DNA of 64,000 nt from Pseudomonadota bacterium (GCA_022560735.1 JADFSO010000003.1:1-64000); one strand, 5' to 3'. Positions 26,384 to 35,315 are shown, numbered from the stretch's first letter. The notes: generated by a model from the letters alone, not told the origin. Program-made: numbers and translations.

Positions 26384-27814
26384 TCAATCCGATGACAATT
26401 CCCGGACCAACTGGTAGAGAAATTCCTGTCCTTCGAAAAAAGACTGAACGAGAATTCTTTCATCCATGCCGTGGGCCCTGGTGTCATTGAAATCGAAAAA
26501 CATGCCCGATACGCCATAGGTTGGAATGCCGGCGTTTCGCAGATACAGGCCATCGGTAGCACCGGCGGCCATAATGGGCGTAACGACAATGCCTGGCCAC
26601 ATCCGGTCCGAAATATTTTCGACGCTGGCAAAAATTTCCGGCAACAGTGGAGAGGGGTTGCTGGCAACGGCGTCCCAGATCGAGGTCATCCGGATCTCTT
26701 CGTTGGCGATCAAATCGGTCAGTTTTGCCCGTACCGTTTCGGCAGATTCGCCGGGCAGGATCCGGCAGTTGATCACGGCGCTCGCCAGTTGGGGCAAGGC
26801 GTTTTCAGCATGGCCGCCGGATAGCCCGGTGGCGACACAGGTCGTACGCATCATCGCATTGAGCGACGGGTCTTTTGCCAGGCGTGCCGCGGCATCCGGG
26901 TCTGGCGGTGATCGGGAAATCGCAAGCATATCGGCGGCGATCGCAGCCGGTTGCGTCGGCGCCATTTTCTCAAAAAACGTTCTTGTGTCTACACTCAGGC
27001 TGACCGGAAACTCGTAAGCTGAAATATTGAGCAGAACCTGCGCCAGGGTGTAGATAGCATTTTCGGGGACTGGCCTGGAGCTGTGGCCGCCAGGGTTGGT
27101 GACGTCAATTCTGAAGCTTTGATAAACTTTTTCGCTGACCTGGATGGAGTTAAAAACCTTTTCGCCATCGATGATAGCGCCCCTGCCGCCCTCGTTGAGG
27201 GCGTATTCTGCCTCGATCAGTTCGCGGTGGTTCGTTAGCAGCCAGTCGACGCCATTGTAATCACCGCCTTCTTCATCGGCTGTCAGCGCAACGATGATGT
27301 CCCGGTTTGACGCATAGCCCTCTTTTTTCATGCGTATCAGGTTGGTGATCCAGATTGCGGCCTGTGCCTTGTCGTCGGCCGTGCCACGGCCATAGAAATA
27401 GCCGTCTCGTTCGAGAAACACAAAGGGATCGACCGACCAGTCGGATTTTTTTGCCTCGACTACATCGAGATGTGCGAGCAGCAGTATCGGTTCCCGCGAG
27501 CCTGTGCCGCGCAGGCGGGCCACCAGGTTTCCCCGATTCTCGATTTCTCCCAATACGCGTACATCGTCGGCGGCGAAACCGGCGGATAGCAGGCGGTCCG
27601 CCATTGCATTGGCAGCCACGGTCGTGTCGCCTGTCGAGTGAGTGGTATCGATTTCGATCAGCTGCCGGAACAGGTCGCGGGCCAGCAACTGATATTCATC
27701 AAGATCGCCCGACGCAAAGCTTTTTTCAAGCGGGTCCGGTCTGTTCGCAACGAGTACGGCGATCGCCGAGACGGCAACGATGGCAGTTAGCAGCAGGCCG
27801 ATCTGTCGTTTCAT
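26384..27814 (-). CDS. M20-family metallopeptidase, exported
   Basis: 476 residues, N-terminal signal or anchor helix (about 5-24). M20 motifs: AHLDVVEA, GRGTADDKAQ, catalytic EE in TADEEGGDYNG, and the dimerisation domain with PGGHSSRPVPEN. The terminal region carries a metal-binding His in ...DTRAHGMDE. A di-zinc carboxypeptidase or dipeptidase in the periplasm is expected. Confidence 0.9.
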   Translation of the reverse strand: MKRQIGLLLTAIVAVSAIAVLVANRPDPLEKSFASGDLDEYQLLARDLFRQLIEIDTTHSTGDTTVAANAMADRLLSAGFAADDVRVLGEIENRGNLVARLRGTGSREPILLLAHLDVVEAKKSDWSVDPFVFLERDGYFYGRGTADDKAQAAIWITNLIRMKKEGYASNRDIIVALTADEEGGDYNGVDWLLTNHRELIEAEYALNEGGRGAIIDGEKVFNSIQVSEKVYQSFRIDVTNPGGHSSRPVPENAIYTLAQVLLNISAYEFPVSLSVDTRTFFEKMAPTQPAAIAADMLAISRSPPDPDAAARLAKDPSLNAMMRTTCVATGLSGGHAENALPQLASAVINCRILPGESAETVRAKLTDLIANEEIRMTSIWDAVASNPSPLLPEIFASVENISDRMWPGIVVTPIMAAGATDGLYLRNAGIPTYGVSGMFFDFNDTRAHGMDERILVQSFFEGQEFLYQLVRELSSD

Positions 27815-27881
27815 AATTGTTTTACCCCAATACCCCGATTTTTTCTGGCGCCATCCTTGTGCGCGACACCTGTAGCCCAGT

Positions 27882-28517
27882 TTATCCTGCGTCAGGACTC
27901 ATGTCCTTAAGGCCAAGAATACTTGCCGCAATAATCAGCAGTGTTCCCGATGTCCGGTTCAGGCAGGACGTGGACCGGTTCCTGAAAAAACCGGCGATCA
28001 CCCTCGCAAAGCCACCGTAAAACAACAAAAAACAGCCGTCCAGAAATAAGTATGTCGCGCTAAGCATCACAAATTGCATGGCCATCGGCTGCGTCGGGAT
28101 CAGAAATTGCGGGAAAAGGGCGGCAAAGAATATGATCGCTTTCGGATTGGTCGCTGAAGTAAGAAACCCTTGCCAGTACAGCGCCTGGCCGGAGCGTCCC
28201 GCCCCGGAAGACTGGTCCTGATTCAGCATCGGTCCGGATTTTAGGAACAGGCGGACACCCAGGTAAACAAGGTAGGCGACGCCGCCCCACTTCACATAGA
28301 CAAAAAACGAACGGGAAGACTGAATCACCGTGACCAGCCCGGCGGCGGCAACCCCCATCTGCAACATATTGGCGGACAGGTCTCCTGCCAATGTTGCCAG
28401 GGACCTCTTGTATCCGTGCGTCAAACTGTTCGACAGCATCAGAATATGGCTGGGTCCCGGCGTGCTCATCAGGATCAATATGGTCGTTACATACGCGACC
28501 CACCATTGCAGCTGCAT
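27882..28517 (-). CDS. LysE/RhtB-family exporter
   Basis: 211 residues with about six membrane helices; N-terminal TPGPSHILMLSNSLTHGYKR and central FLTSATNPKAIIFFAALFPQF are signatures of the RhtB/LysE amino-acid exporters. Substrate not readable. Lies between the M20 peptidase and bactofilin genes on the same strand. Confidence 0.93.
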   Translation of the reverse strand: MQLQWWVAYVTTILILMSTPGPSHILMLSNSLTHGYKRSLATLAGDLSANMLQMGVAAAGLVTVIQSSRSFFVYVKWGGVAYLVYLGVRLFLKSGPMLNQDQSSGAGRSGQALYWQGFLTSATNPKAIIFFAALFPQFLIPTQPMAMQFVMLSATYLFLDGCFLLFYGGFARVIAGFFRNRSTSCLNRTSGTLLIIAASILGLKDMSPDAG

Positions 28518-28533
28518 TTTGCGGTTGGCGGTC

Positions 28534-28938
28534 CTAGTCCGATTCAGAGCGTTTTTCGCTGAACGCGACGGGTTCGCTGCGACCGCTCACATTAACGCCG
28601 CCTTCGATAATCGCGCCCTCGGCGATGGCGATCGACGCGCCGGTCAGATTACCCGCAACCCTGGCGCTGGCGGCGACTTCGAGTTGACCCGAAGCCTGCA
28701 CCTCTCCATGTACCTGACCGGCAATCACCACATTTTCAGCCCTGATGGTTCCGTTCCAGCTCCCATCGACGGCTATGGTCAGTGAGCCTTCGATCTCGCA
28801 GTCGCCTTCGACTTCTCCGCAAACGACAAAATGGCCGCGGCCGCTAAACTGGCCGACAAAGCGTGTTCCTTCGCCCAGCAAAGTGGTGGAATCGGCTGCG
28901 CTATCCATAAAGCGACGAAATTTACTGGCCATCGTCAT
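28534..28938 (-). CDS. Bactofilin
   Basis: 134 residues. After a short N-terminal tail comes the right-handed beta-helix of bactofilins: LLGEGTRFVGQFSGRGHFVV, then repeated six-residue turns such as GEVEGDCEIEGSLTIA and GQVHGEVQASGQLEVA. These proteins form filaments on the inner membrane and affect cell shape, stalks or polar assembly. ATG 28938 is preceded by AGGGAG. The open frame extends upstream without similarity. No M23 peptidase partner is adjacent. Confidence 0.9.
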   Translation of the reverse strand: MTMASKFRRFMDSAADSTTLLGEGTRFVGQFSGRGHFVVCGEVEGDCEIEGSLTIAVDGSWNGTIRAENVVIAGQVHGEVQASGQLEVAASARVAGNLTGASIAIAEGAIIEGGVNVSGRSEPVAFSEKRSESD

Positions 28939-29062
28939 ACTCCCTGTGTTTGTCGTTCGAGCCTGATTTTGGGGTTGGCGCCCCGTTGACTCATCGTGGC
29001 ATTGTGCGCACATTGGGATGCGGAATCCAGTCTCGGCTTCCGCAGCGAAACGAGGAAACAAC

Positions 29063-30316
29063 ATGAGCTATGTCACTCACCTGCGTTGCCTGGGATGCGG
29101 AAAAGAATATCCCGCCGACCGGGTCATGAACCTGTGTCCGGAAGACAATCGCCCGGTGCAGATATGCTTCGATCTGGAGGCGCTGGCAAAAAAAGATTCC
29201 AGCGATATTGCCTATCGCCCGGAGCTGAAAAACATGTGGCGTTTTGGCCGCCTGATGGCGCTTGATCCGGGTGATGCGCAAGACGCGAGTAATATTTTCT
29301 CTCTGGGCGAAGGATACACGCCGATTTATCGGTGGGCGGATTACCCCCTCGCGAAAAAGGCTGGCTTTGAGTTGTGGCTCAAGGACGAGGGGCGTCCGGC
29401 GCCGGGTTTTGGCGCAAACCCGACGGGTAGTTTCAAGGACCGGGGGATGGCCATGGTGGTTTCCATGGCGCGAAAGTTCGGGCTTCAGAAGCTTGCGGTT
29501 CCTACCCAGGGCAACGCCGGCGACTCGCTGGCGGAATACGCGGCGCAGGCCGGCTTGTCCGCCGCGATCGCGATGCCTGATAACACGCCGATGCCGATCA
29601 TGGGCAAGGTTTCGGCATACAGCCAGCTCTACCCGGGGATCAGTCTCGACGTGGTCAAGGGAACCATACGCGAGGCCGGTCAGCTGATTAAGGAGAAATA
29701 TCTTCCCCAGGGATATTTTTCGGTTGCGACTTTCCACGAGCCCGGCTGGCGTATCGATGGCAAGAAAACCCTGGGTCTGGAACTGGCCGAGCCCGCCATA
29801 CCGTTTAACGATGGCGCCTGGCGAATGCCCGATGTCATTGTCTACCCAACGGGCGGTGGTACCGGGATACTGGGGATGTGGAAGGCGTTCAATGAGTTGC
29901 GGGCGCTGGGCCTGACCGATGGCCCAATGCCGCGCATGATCGCTGTGCAGAGCGAAGCCACGGCTCCGCTGGTCCGGGCATTCGAAGCAGGCCTGCCAGA
30001 CACTGACGTGGTAGAGACGGGGGACACCATCGCGTACGGGCTCAATGTACCGGGCGGGGTTGGCCATTTCGAGGTCTTGCGCATTATTCGGGAAAGTCAG
30101 GGCGCGGCGCTCGCGGTACCGGAGGCGGAAATCGGCGTAACGCTGGGCCGGGTTTACAGGAAGAACGGCTGGTGGATAGGCCCGGAAGGCGCAGCCTGTG
30201 TGGTGGCGCTTTCGAGGCTGGTGGATGAGCAGCATATCCACCGTGGTGACCGCGTGGTCATCATCAACACCGGATCCTGGGAAAAATATCTGCCCGATAT
30301 CCGCCACTTGCTTTAG
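29063..30316 (+). CDS. Threonine synthase
   Basis: 417 residues, fold-type II PLP enzyme. Lys 125 in GSFKDRGM binds PLP; TGGGTGILG holds the phosphate. An N-terminal zinc-ribbon-like part (C9, C12, C25) is seen in the archaeal/plant-type threonine synthases. Reaction: O-phospho-homoserine to threonine and phosphate, though some relatives are cysteate synthases. ATG 29063 has GAGG upstream. Divergent from bactofilin. Confidence 0.82.
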   Translation: MSYVTHLRCLGCGKEYPADRVMNLCPEDNRPVQICFDLEALAKKDSSDIAYRPELKNMWRFGRLMALDPGDAQDASNIFSLGEGYTPIYRWADYPLAKKAGFELWLKDEGRPAPGFGANPTGSFKDRGMAMVVSMARKFGLQKLAVPTQGNAGDSLAEYAAQAGLSAAIAMPDNTPMPIMGKVSAYSQLYPGISLDVVKGTIREAGQLIKEKYLPQGYFSVATFHEPGWRIDGKKTLGLELAEPAIPFNDGAWRMPDVIVYPTGGGTGILGMWKAFNELRALGLTDGPMPRMIAVQSEATAPLVRAFEAGLPDTDVVETGDTIAYGLNVPGGVGHFEVLRIIRESQGAALAVPEAEIGVTLGRVYRKNGWWIGPEGAACVVALSRLVDEQHIHRGDRVVIINTGSWEKYLPDIRHLL

Positions 30317-30445
30317 CCCGCATCTGTCGACAAGGCGGCCCGGTCGGTTTTTGGATGCATGGTTCGGCATGGGCGATACCAGCGCCGGGGTTTTGGGAAA
30401 TTGCTACCTGCAAGTGACGTTGACCGCGCCTTTGCTAAACTCGAT

Positions 30446-30472
30446 TGTCAGACTGTGACAAAAATAGTCACC
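30446..30472. promoter_or_regulatory. Dyads upstream of sigma-54 promoter, candidate enhancer
   Basis: Two overlapping inverted repeats: TTGTCA-GACTG-TGACAA (30446-30462) and GTGAC-N7-GTCAC (30456-30472). The cluster lies about 90-100 bases before the predicted start of transcription, the normal position for a sigma-54 activator site. It does not look like the candidate PspF sites at 7253-7314, so a different activator is implied; its gene is not in this window. Confidence 0.6.
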
Positions 30473-30527
30473 CAGGGGGCCGATCGGAAATCACATAAGC
30501 TATTGTTATTTAACATAAAATGGTTTT

Positions 30528-30543
30528 TGGCACGATGATTGCA
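30528..30543 (+). promoter_or_regulatory. Sigma-54 promoter, full consensus match
   Basis: TGGCAC-GATGA-TTGCA matches the -24/-12 consensus TGGCAC-N5-TTGC at every conserved position (GG 30529-30530, GC 30541-30542, ten bases between). Predicted transcription start near 30554, 30 bases before the small gene at 30584. Confidence 0.88.
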
Positions 30544-30583
30544 CATAATCCGGCAGGTTAAGAGACTGATGCTGGAGATTGCA

Positions 30584-30835
30584 ATGGGTGCCGAGGTCAT
30601 AGGATTACTGTTACCAGACACGGATGTCGATTCATCGGACGATAATTTCACCTCGACGGCGACGCTGCTTATCAGACGGTCAAATGGCCGCATCGAGCTC
30701 CGGGAAGTGGAATCGGATGTCGATTACTTGAAACGATGGCCTACCACGGGCTGTTTCAGGAAAGGAAGGCCGATCACCGATCCCGAGACCGGTAAAGTGC
30801 TGGGATACGAAATGGAACAAGTCGCTTTCGGCTAG
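30584..30835 (+). CDS. Sigma-54-controlled small orphan protein
   Basis: 83 residues, soluble, acidic N-terminal half (LLLPDTDVDSSDDNF), then STATLLIRRSNGRIEL and a C-terminal segment with GRPITDPETGKVLGYE. No signal peptide or membrane helix. I do not recognise the family. ATG 30584 was chosen because GGAG stands seven bases upstream; ATG 30569 is possible. It is framed by a consensus sigma-54 promoter and a strong terminator, so it is a single-gene transcript, which argues that it is real. Confidence 0.72.
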   Translation: MGAEVIGLLLPDTDVDSSDDNFTSTATLLIRRSNGRIELREVESDVDYLKRWPTTGCFRKGRPITDPETGKVLGYEMEQVAFG

Positions 30836-30871
30836 GTCCGGAAGCGGTTTCTGAACATTGTTTTTCGCTCT

Positions 30872-30912
30872 GGCGCCGCGGTCAGCTTCCCCCACCGCGG
30901 CGCCTTTTTTTT
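30872..30912 (+). terminator. Strong intrinsic terminator
   Basis: Perfect 11-bp stem GGCGCCGCGGT (30872-30882) / ACCGCGGCGCC (30894-30904) with an 11-base loop, followed by eight T (30905-30912). It ends the sigma-54 transcript and separates it from the convergent membrane-protein gene. Confidence 0.93.
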
Positions 30913-30944
30913 GTCCTCTTTCCGCTGGTCCGCCGTTAATCTTG

Positions 30945-31409
30945 TTAGCCAGGACCAACCAGGGTCAGCACGGCCAGGGTCAGGGTTGCGCCGGTCCAAA
31001 CCAGCAACGCCAGTTTTTCCTGCCGTATGGAAAGTTCCGAGGAAACCTGTGCCGCCGCCAGGGCATGCAACAGGAAACTCGCGGCGAGCAAATCGGTATT
31101 TCCAATGGCCGTGAATGCCACGATGGTGATGACCAGAGCCAGCCGAAGCAAAGCCTTGCGCCCGCTGCCGGCCAGCAAAGTGCCATAAATCCACACCAGC
31201 GCGCCGGTAAACGAAATAGCCGACAAGAGCTGCGTTTGCTCGGAAAGCGCCCAATTCGCCAGCAATGAAGCGATTACCGTGGTGACGATGCTGCCGGCAA
31301 GCACGGCCCAGATTTCCAGGGCGCCGGGGCACAAACGGCTTGCCGATGTCTTGACGACGGAAATCCACTCGGCGAATCCGTTCAATTTTTCTATGCGTGT
31401 GTTATACAT
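30945..31409 (-). CDS. Four-helix membrane protein, TetR-controlled
   Basis: 154 residues with four predicted membrane helices (about 30-52, 63-80, 88-107, 132-150). No family recognised. ATG 31409 has GGGAG eight bases upstream and sits 19 bases after a palindrome identical in its arms to the operator of the neighbouring TetR gene. It is therefore probably repressed by that regulator and could be an exporter-like or detoxification membrane protein; that role is inference. Confidence 0.72.
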   Translation of the reverse strand: MYNTRIEKLNGFAEWISVVKTSASRLCPGALEIWAVLAGSIVTTVIASLLANWALSEQTQLLSAISFTGALVWIYGTLLAGSGRKALLRLALVITIVAFTAIGNTDLLAASFLLHALAAAQVSSELSIRQEKLALLVWTGATLTLAVLTLVGPG

Positions 31410-31427
31410 CTTGGTTCTCCCAACAAT

Positions 31428-31445
31428 ACTTACTAGTAGGTAAGT
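31428..31445. promoter_or_regulatory. TetR-type operator in front of membrane-protein gene
   Basis: ACTTAC-TAGTAG-GTAAGT, six-base inverted arms with a six-base centre. Same arms and spacing as the site at 32055-32072. Lies between the tetR stop and the start of the membrane-protein gene. Confidence 0.75.
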
Positions 31446-31462
31446 TAAAAAGTCAAAAAAAA

Positions 31463-32038
31463 TCAAAGCCCGAGATCGCAGCGGATCTGGTCGATAACCT
31501 GGTCCACAACCTGCGGCCCCATGAGCCTGGCCAACTGCCCTGCGCCTTGTAAGGTGGCCTTTACCGACAACGCTTTTTGCTCGGCCGCGCAGTTAAACTG
31601 GAATTCTCCCTGTTCCCGCCCAAGCTCCATCACCCGGGTCAGGTATGCGAGAAGATCGTGACTCAGCATCGTGGCTTGCGCCCGGACTTCGCCGGGCAGC
31701 GTATCCAGCGCTACCGCTACGTTGGTTAGCGGACACATACAGCGTGCGTCCAGAATTTCATGGCGAATAAACGCCAGGTAAGCGTCCAGTTGAGATTTGG
31801 CCGAACCGCCGTGCTTCATGAAATCCCCGGTCTCCGACTTGAGCAGGTCGCGGTAGCGTGCAATGACGGCACTGCAAAGATCGGATTTGGTGCGAAAATG
31901 ATAGTGGATCGCCGCGTTCCTGATTCCCATCGGGGCGGAAATGTCCTTGAAACTAAAGCCGTTATAGCCCCTGCCCTGGAAAAGCATGGTTGCTCTTTTG
32001 AGTATATGTTCACGGGTCGAAGTTCGGGGTACAGACAT
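31463..32038 (-). CDS. TetR/AcrR-family repressor
   Basis: 191 residues: N-terminal helix-turn-helix (REHILKRATMLFQGRGYNGF ... GIRNAAIHYHFRTKSDL) and a helical ligand/dimer domain in which CMCPLTNVAVALDTLP is typical of the AcrR/NemR-like branch. ATG 32038 preferred; TTG 32050 would add four residues. A palindrome just upstream indicates autoregulation, and a matching one controls the downstream gene. Inducer unknown. Confidence 0.9.
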   Translation of the reverse strand: MSVPRTSTREHILKRATMLFQGRGYNGFSFKDISAPMGIRNAAIHYHFRTKSDLCSAVIARYRDLLKSETGDFMKHGGSAKSQLDAYLAFIRHEILDARCMCPLTNVAVALDTLPGEVRAQATMLSHDLLAYLTRVMELGREQGEFQFNCAAEQKALSVKATLQGAGQLARLMGPQVVDQVIDQIRCDLGL

Positions 32039-32054
32039 TTTTTGCTCCAAAGTT

Positions 32055-32072
32055 ACTTACTTATAAGTAAGT
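32055..32072. promoter_or_regulatory. TetR operator (autoregulatory), 18-bp perfect palindrome
   Basis: ACTTACTTA / TAAGTAAGT, perfect two-fold symmetry, 17 bases before the tetR start codon. The arms ACTTAC and GTAAGT with six central bases recur at 31428-31445. Confidence 0.85.
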
Positions 32073-32148
32073 TTGGCGCTCATGTCAAGTCTTTTTGTCA
32101 AAAAGGCTTTAAGGTCGGGTGATTCCGAGGCTTGATCAGTATGCCGGG

Positions 32149-33057
32149 CTAAATATCCAGCTTGGTGGGGAAAATGCTGTTGAGCCGATGAAATGTGCCG
32201 GTCATTTCGTCGAGGTTGACATGCGGCCCGCTCGCTCTTTGATGGTCTTCCGCCAGCCCGAGGTAAGTGTTCCAGCGTTTCAACCAGCCGGGTATCTGGT
32301 CGCCGGGCATGGGCCGGGCGATGAAGAACCCCTGCGCTTCGTCGCAGCCCATCGCCGACATCATCTCCCATTGCTCTTGCTTTTCTATGCCTTCGGCCAC
32401 GACATACATGCCCATCTCATGGCCAAGTTCGACGCACATGGCGATGAAATGCCGGGTGTCCTCATCGATGGTTGCGCTGTGGATATGGCTCTTGTCCAGT
32501 TTCATCTCGCTGTATGGCATGCTTTGCAGCTTGGCAAAGTTGGAATGACCGGTGCCTACGTCGTCCAGCGCCAGGCCAAATCCCTTTGCGCTCAGGGCGT
32601 TCAGAATATCAAGCGCCGTCTTGGTGTCCCTGCTTTGCCAGGTTTCGGTAACCTCCAGCACAATCTTGTCTGCCGGCACATTGAACACGCTGCTAACGTC
32701 ATGAATCCGTTCGGGCAGATCCGGAACTTCCAGCGAGGCGCCGGAAATATTTATCGACATGCGCAAGTCCAGCCCCAGCTCCCGCCATTGGGCGCTTTGC
32801 CTGAGGGCAGTTTCCAGCACGATATCGGTGATCCCGTGTATATGTTTGCCTTGCTCGGCCAGGGGAATAAAAGCGTCCGGCATCAACACGCCAAGGACCG
32901 GGTGATTCCAGCGAACCAGCGCTTCCACCGAGACGAATTCCAGCGTCCGGGTATCGATTTTCGGCTGGTAATGCATGACGAACTGATTTTCGCGGATGCC
33001 GGTCGCCAGATCGGCATCGGATATCAACGGTTCAGGGGTATGGCCGTTGTCGATCAT
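32149..33057 (-). CDS. Stand-alone EAL cyclic-di-GMP phosphodiesterase
   Basis: 302 residues, nearly all EAL domain. Catalytic signatures are present: EALVRW, NIS asparagine, EVTET, DDVGTGHS (DDFGTG in most), Lys in MKLDKSH, VVAEGIE and QGFFIARP. It should cut c-di-GMP to pGpG. No receiver or PAS domain, so activity is set by expression or partners. ATG 33057 was chosen; its RBS is weak. Confidence 0.88.
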   Translation of the reverse strand: MIDNGHTPEPLISDADLATGIRENQFVMHYQPKIDTRTLEFVSVEALVRWNHPVLGVLMPDAFIPLAEQGKHIHGITDIVLETALRQSAQWRELGLDLRMSINISGASLEVPDLPERIHDVSSVFNVPADKIVLEVTETWQSRDTKTALDILNALSAKGFGLALDDVGTGHSNFAKLQSMPYSEMKLDKSHIHSATIDEDTRHFIAMCVELGHEMGMYVVAEGIEKQEQWEMMSAMGCDEAQGFFIARPMPGDQIPGWLKRWNTYLGLAEDHQRASGPHVNLDEMTGTFHRLNSIFPTKLDI

Positions 33058-33249
33058 GGAATGTCTTTTATTTGCGGACACAGATAGGCCTGTTTGGCAC
33101 AAATCCCACACAGTGTAGTGTTACGCCATTATTTTCAGTGTGTTGCGGTTCACATTCCTGGACTGACACACTGTGGTCACCGCGGATTTGTCGCTACCGG
33201 GCAATCGATACTAGGGATACAATGGATCGAAGGAGGTGCAGGGGGGATT

Positions 33250-33555
33250 ATGGAAAATAGAATCAGCAATTTCGCGGAATTTTACCCGTTTTATCTCGCT
33301 CAGCACAGCAACAGGATCTGCAGGCGCCTGCATTTTGCCGGCACCAGCCTGGTCCTGATAGTTCTTGTCTACGCTTTGCTCGAAGGCCCTCTCGCGCTGT
33401 TGTGGCTGATGCCGGTTTTTGGCTATGGCTTCGCCTGGATCGGGCATTTCGTGTTCGAGAAAAACCGGCCGGCGACCTTTCAATATCCGTTGTACAGCCT
33501 GATCGGGGATTTTGTCATGTACAAGGACATACTCAGCGGACGCATTCCGTTTTGA
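33250..33555 (+). CDS. Mpo1-like (DUF962) membrane protein
   Basis: 101 residues. The family pattern is clear: FYLAQHSNRICRRLHFAGTS, then WIGHFVFEKNRPATFQYPLY and SLIGDFVMYKD. Members include yeast Mpo1, an iron-dependent 2-hydroxy fatty acid dioxygenase; the conserved His residues are kept. Two membrane helices. Ends 41 bases before gshA and probably shares its transcript. Confidence 0.87.
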   Translation: MENRISNFAEFYPFYLAQHSNRICRRLHFAGTSLVLIVLVYALLEGPLALLWLMPVFGYGFAWIGHFVFEKNRPATFQYPLYSLIGDFVMYKDILSGRIPF

Positions 33556-33595
33556 CCAGTATTTTGTTGCTGCCAGTACCGCCGGAGGGCGTGGT

Positions 33596-35179
33596 TTGAG
33601 CCCGCTGGCGGAAGCGCGCCTGCAACGCCTGGCGGACACCGGGCTGGCGCAGGTACTGCAGCGTTGCCGCAAGGGTGTCGAGAAAGAGGCGTTGCGAGTG
33701 ACCCGGGATTGCGCCCTGGCCACCACGCGTCATCCACCGGCGCTGGGTTCGGCGCTGACCAACCGGTATATAACGACTGACTTCTCCGAGGCGCTGCTGG
33801 AGTTCGTAACGCCAGCTTATACCTCGACCTGGGAGACACTGCAGTTTCTGTGCGATATCCATCAGTTCGTGTATCAGCAACTCGACAATGAGCTGCTGTG
33901 GGCGGCCAGCATGCCCTGCCTGATCGAAGCTGACGAGGCTATCCCGGTAGCGCGTTACGGTGATTCAAACGTCGGTAAAATGAAGACCGTTTATCGGCTC
34001 GGTCTTGGCCACCGTTATGGCCGGATGATGCAGACAATTTCCGGTGTGCATTTCAACTTTTCCCTGCCGGAGGAATTCTGGGATCACTACCAGGAACTGG
34101 AAAAAGACACCGGCGGAAGCCAGGAATTTCGTTCGGCTTCTTATTTTGGATTATTGAGAAATGTCAGGCGCATGGGCTGGCTGGTGCTTTTCCTGTTCGG
34201 CAACTCACCGGCAATCTGCAAGTGTTTTACAGACGGCGCAAAGCCGGGCCTCGAAGAATTCGACAAGGGCACATTTTTTATGCCCTATGCCACCTCGTTG
34301 AGGATGAGCGACCTGGGCTACAAAAACACCGCCCAGGCCGCGCTGGATATTTCACTGAATAATATCGACGCATACGTGGAAACATTGCTAAAGGCAGTTA
34401 GCACGCCCAACCGCGATTTCCAGAAAATCGGTATCAAGGCCGATGGCGAATACAGGCAGATCAGCGCAAATATCCTGCAGGTGGAAAACGAATACTACGG
34501 ACTGATTCGACCAAAACGCGTTACCCGTTCGGGTGAAATGCCGAGCAGAGCCTTGAAACGCAGGGGCGTGGAATATGTAGAATTGCGCGCGCTGGATGTC
34601 AGCCTGAACGACCCGGCCGGGATAAACCAGAACCAGATGAGATTCCTGGAAGCCTTCCTGATTTATTGCCTGATCGAGGACAGCCCGCTGCTGGATGCCC
34701 GGGAAATCGCGCAGACGGAAAGCAACCAGTTACTGGTGGCCCGCCAGGGACGAGAGCCCGGACTGACCTTGAGCAGGCACCACGGGCAGCTCCTGCTGAC
34801 GAACTGGGCCGACGAGATATGCGGCCGCCTGGTTGCTATCTGTGATCTGCTGGACGAGGGTACCGGTTCGTCCTTGTATCGCGATGCGCTCGAGCTGCAG
34901 CGCGAAGCCATCCGGGATCCCGGGCTGACACCATCGGCGGGCATACTGGCGGAGATGAAACGGTCCGGCGAGTCCTTTTTCTCGATTGCCCGGCGAATAT
35001 CGGAACAGCACCGGGATTACTTTTTGAGCCTGGGGAAAGACGATTCTGCACGCCTGGACTTCCTTGCGGCCGAGGCAGCCGCCTCGATTGAGCGACAAAA
35101 AAAAATCGAGGCCAGCGACCGGATCAGCTTCGAGGCCTATTTGCAGAACTACTTTAGCCAGGCGGAACAACTTATCTGA
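33596..35179 (+). CDS. gshA: Glutamate--cysteine ligase
   Basis: 527 residues, close to the ~518 of the E. coli enzyme. Motifs: RKGVEKEALRVT near the N-terminus, YITTDFSEALLEF, TISGVHFNFSLP and GVEYVELRALDVS. It catalyses ATP-dependent joining of glutamate and cysteine, the first step of glutathione synthesis. TTG 33596 is chosen because GGAGGG at 33584-33589 lies six bases upstream and the length fits; an ATG at 33512 would overlap the previous gene and add an unrelated peptide. Confidence 0.93.
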   Translation: MSPLAEARLQRLADTGLAQVLQRCRKGVEKEALRVTRDCALATTRHPPALGSALTNRYITTDFSEALLEFVTPAYTSTWETLQFLCDIHQFVYQQLDNELLWAASMPCLIEADEAIPVARYGDSNVGKMKTVYRLGLGHRYGRMMQTISGVHFNFSLPEEFWDHYQELEKDTGGSQEFRSASYFGLLRNVRRMGWLVLFLFGNSPAICKCFTDGAKPGLEEFDKGTFFMPYATSLRMSDLGYKNTAQAALDISLNNIDAYVETLLKAVSTPNRDFQKIGIKADGEYRQISANILQVENEYYGLIRPKRVTRSGEMPSRALKRRGVEYVELRALDVSLNDPAGINQNQMRFLEAFLIYCLIEDSPLLDAREIAQTESNQLLVARQGREPGLTLSRHHGQLLLTNWADEICGRLVAICDLLDEGTGSSLYRDALELQREAIRDPGLTPSAGILAEMKRSGESFFSIARRISEQHRDYFLSLGKDDSARLDFLAAEAAASIERQKKIEASDRISFEAYLQNYFSQAEQLI

Positions 35180-35209
35180 TTCACCGTCGGCAGCGAGAAC
35201 ATCAGAACT

Positions 35210-35223
35210 ACGAAATATTTCGT
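35210..35223. promoter_or_regulatory. Candidate BlaI-family operator, blaI promoter
   Basis: Perfect 14-bp palindrome ACGAA-ATAT-TTCGT, nine bases before a -10-like TATACT (35232-35237). Same arms and spacer length as the site at 37562-37583. Position suits autoregulation of the BlaI-type gene at 35316. Confidence 0.65.
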
Positions 35224-35315
35224 GGAACAGGTATACTCCGCTGTCGGTCATCAAGCCCAGCTCCCGCAAAGCCGGCCAGGAGCCGCGGGGGCGCTGGGAA
35301 AAACCAAGGGGGGCG

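Noticed and set aside
28991..30370. Minus-strand ORF of 459 codons
   Set aside because: Antisense shadow of threonine synthase; no domain.
33088..33175. CACAGTGT-like repeats between the EAL and Mpo1 genes
   Set aside because: The half-sites are short, irregularly spaced and not linked to a promoter, so no operator can be claimed.
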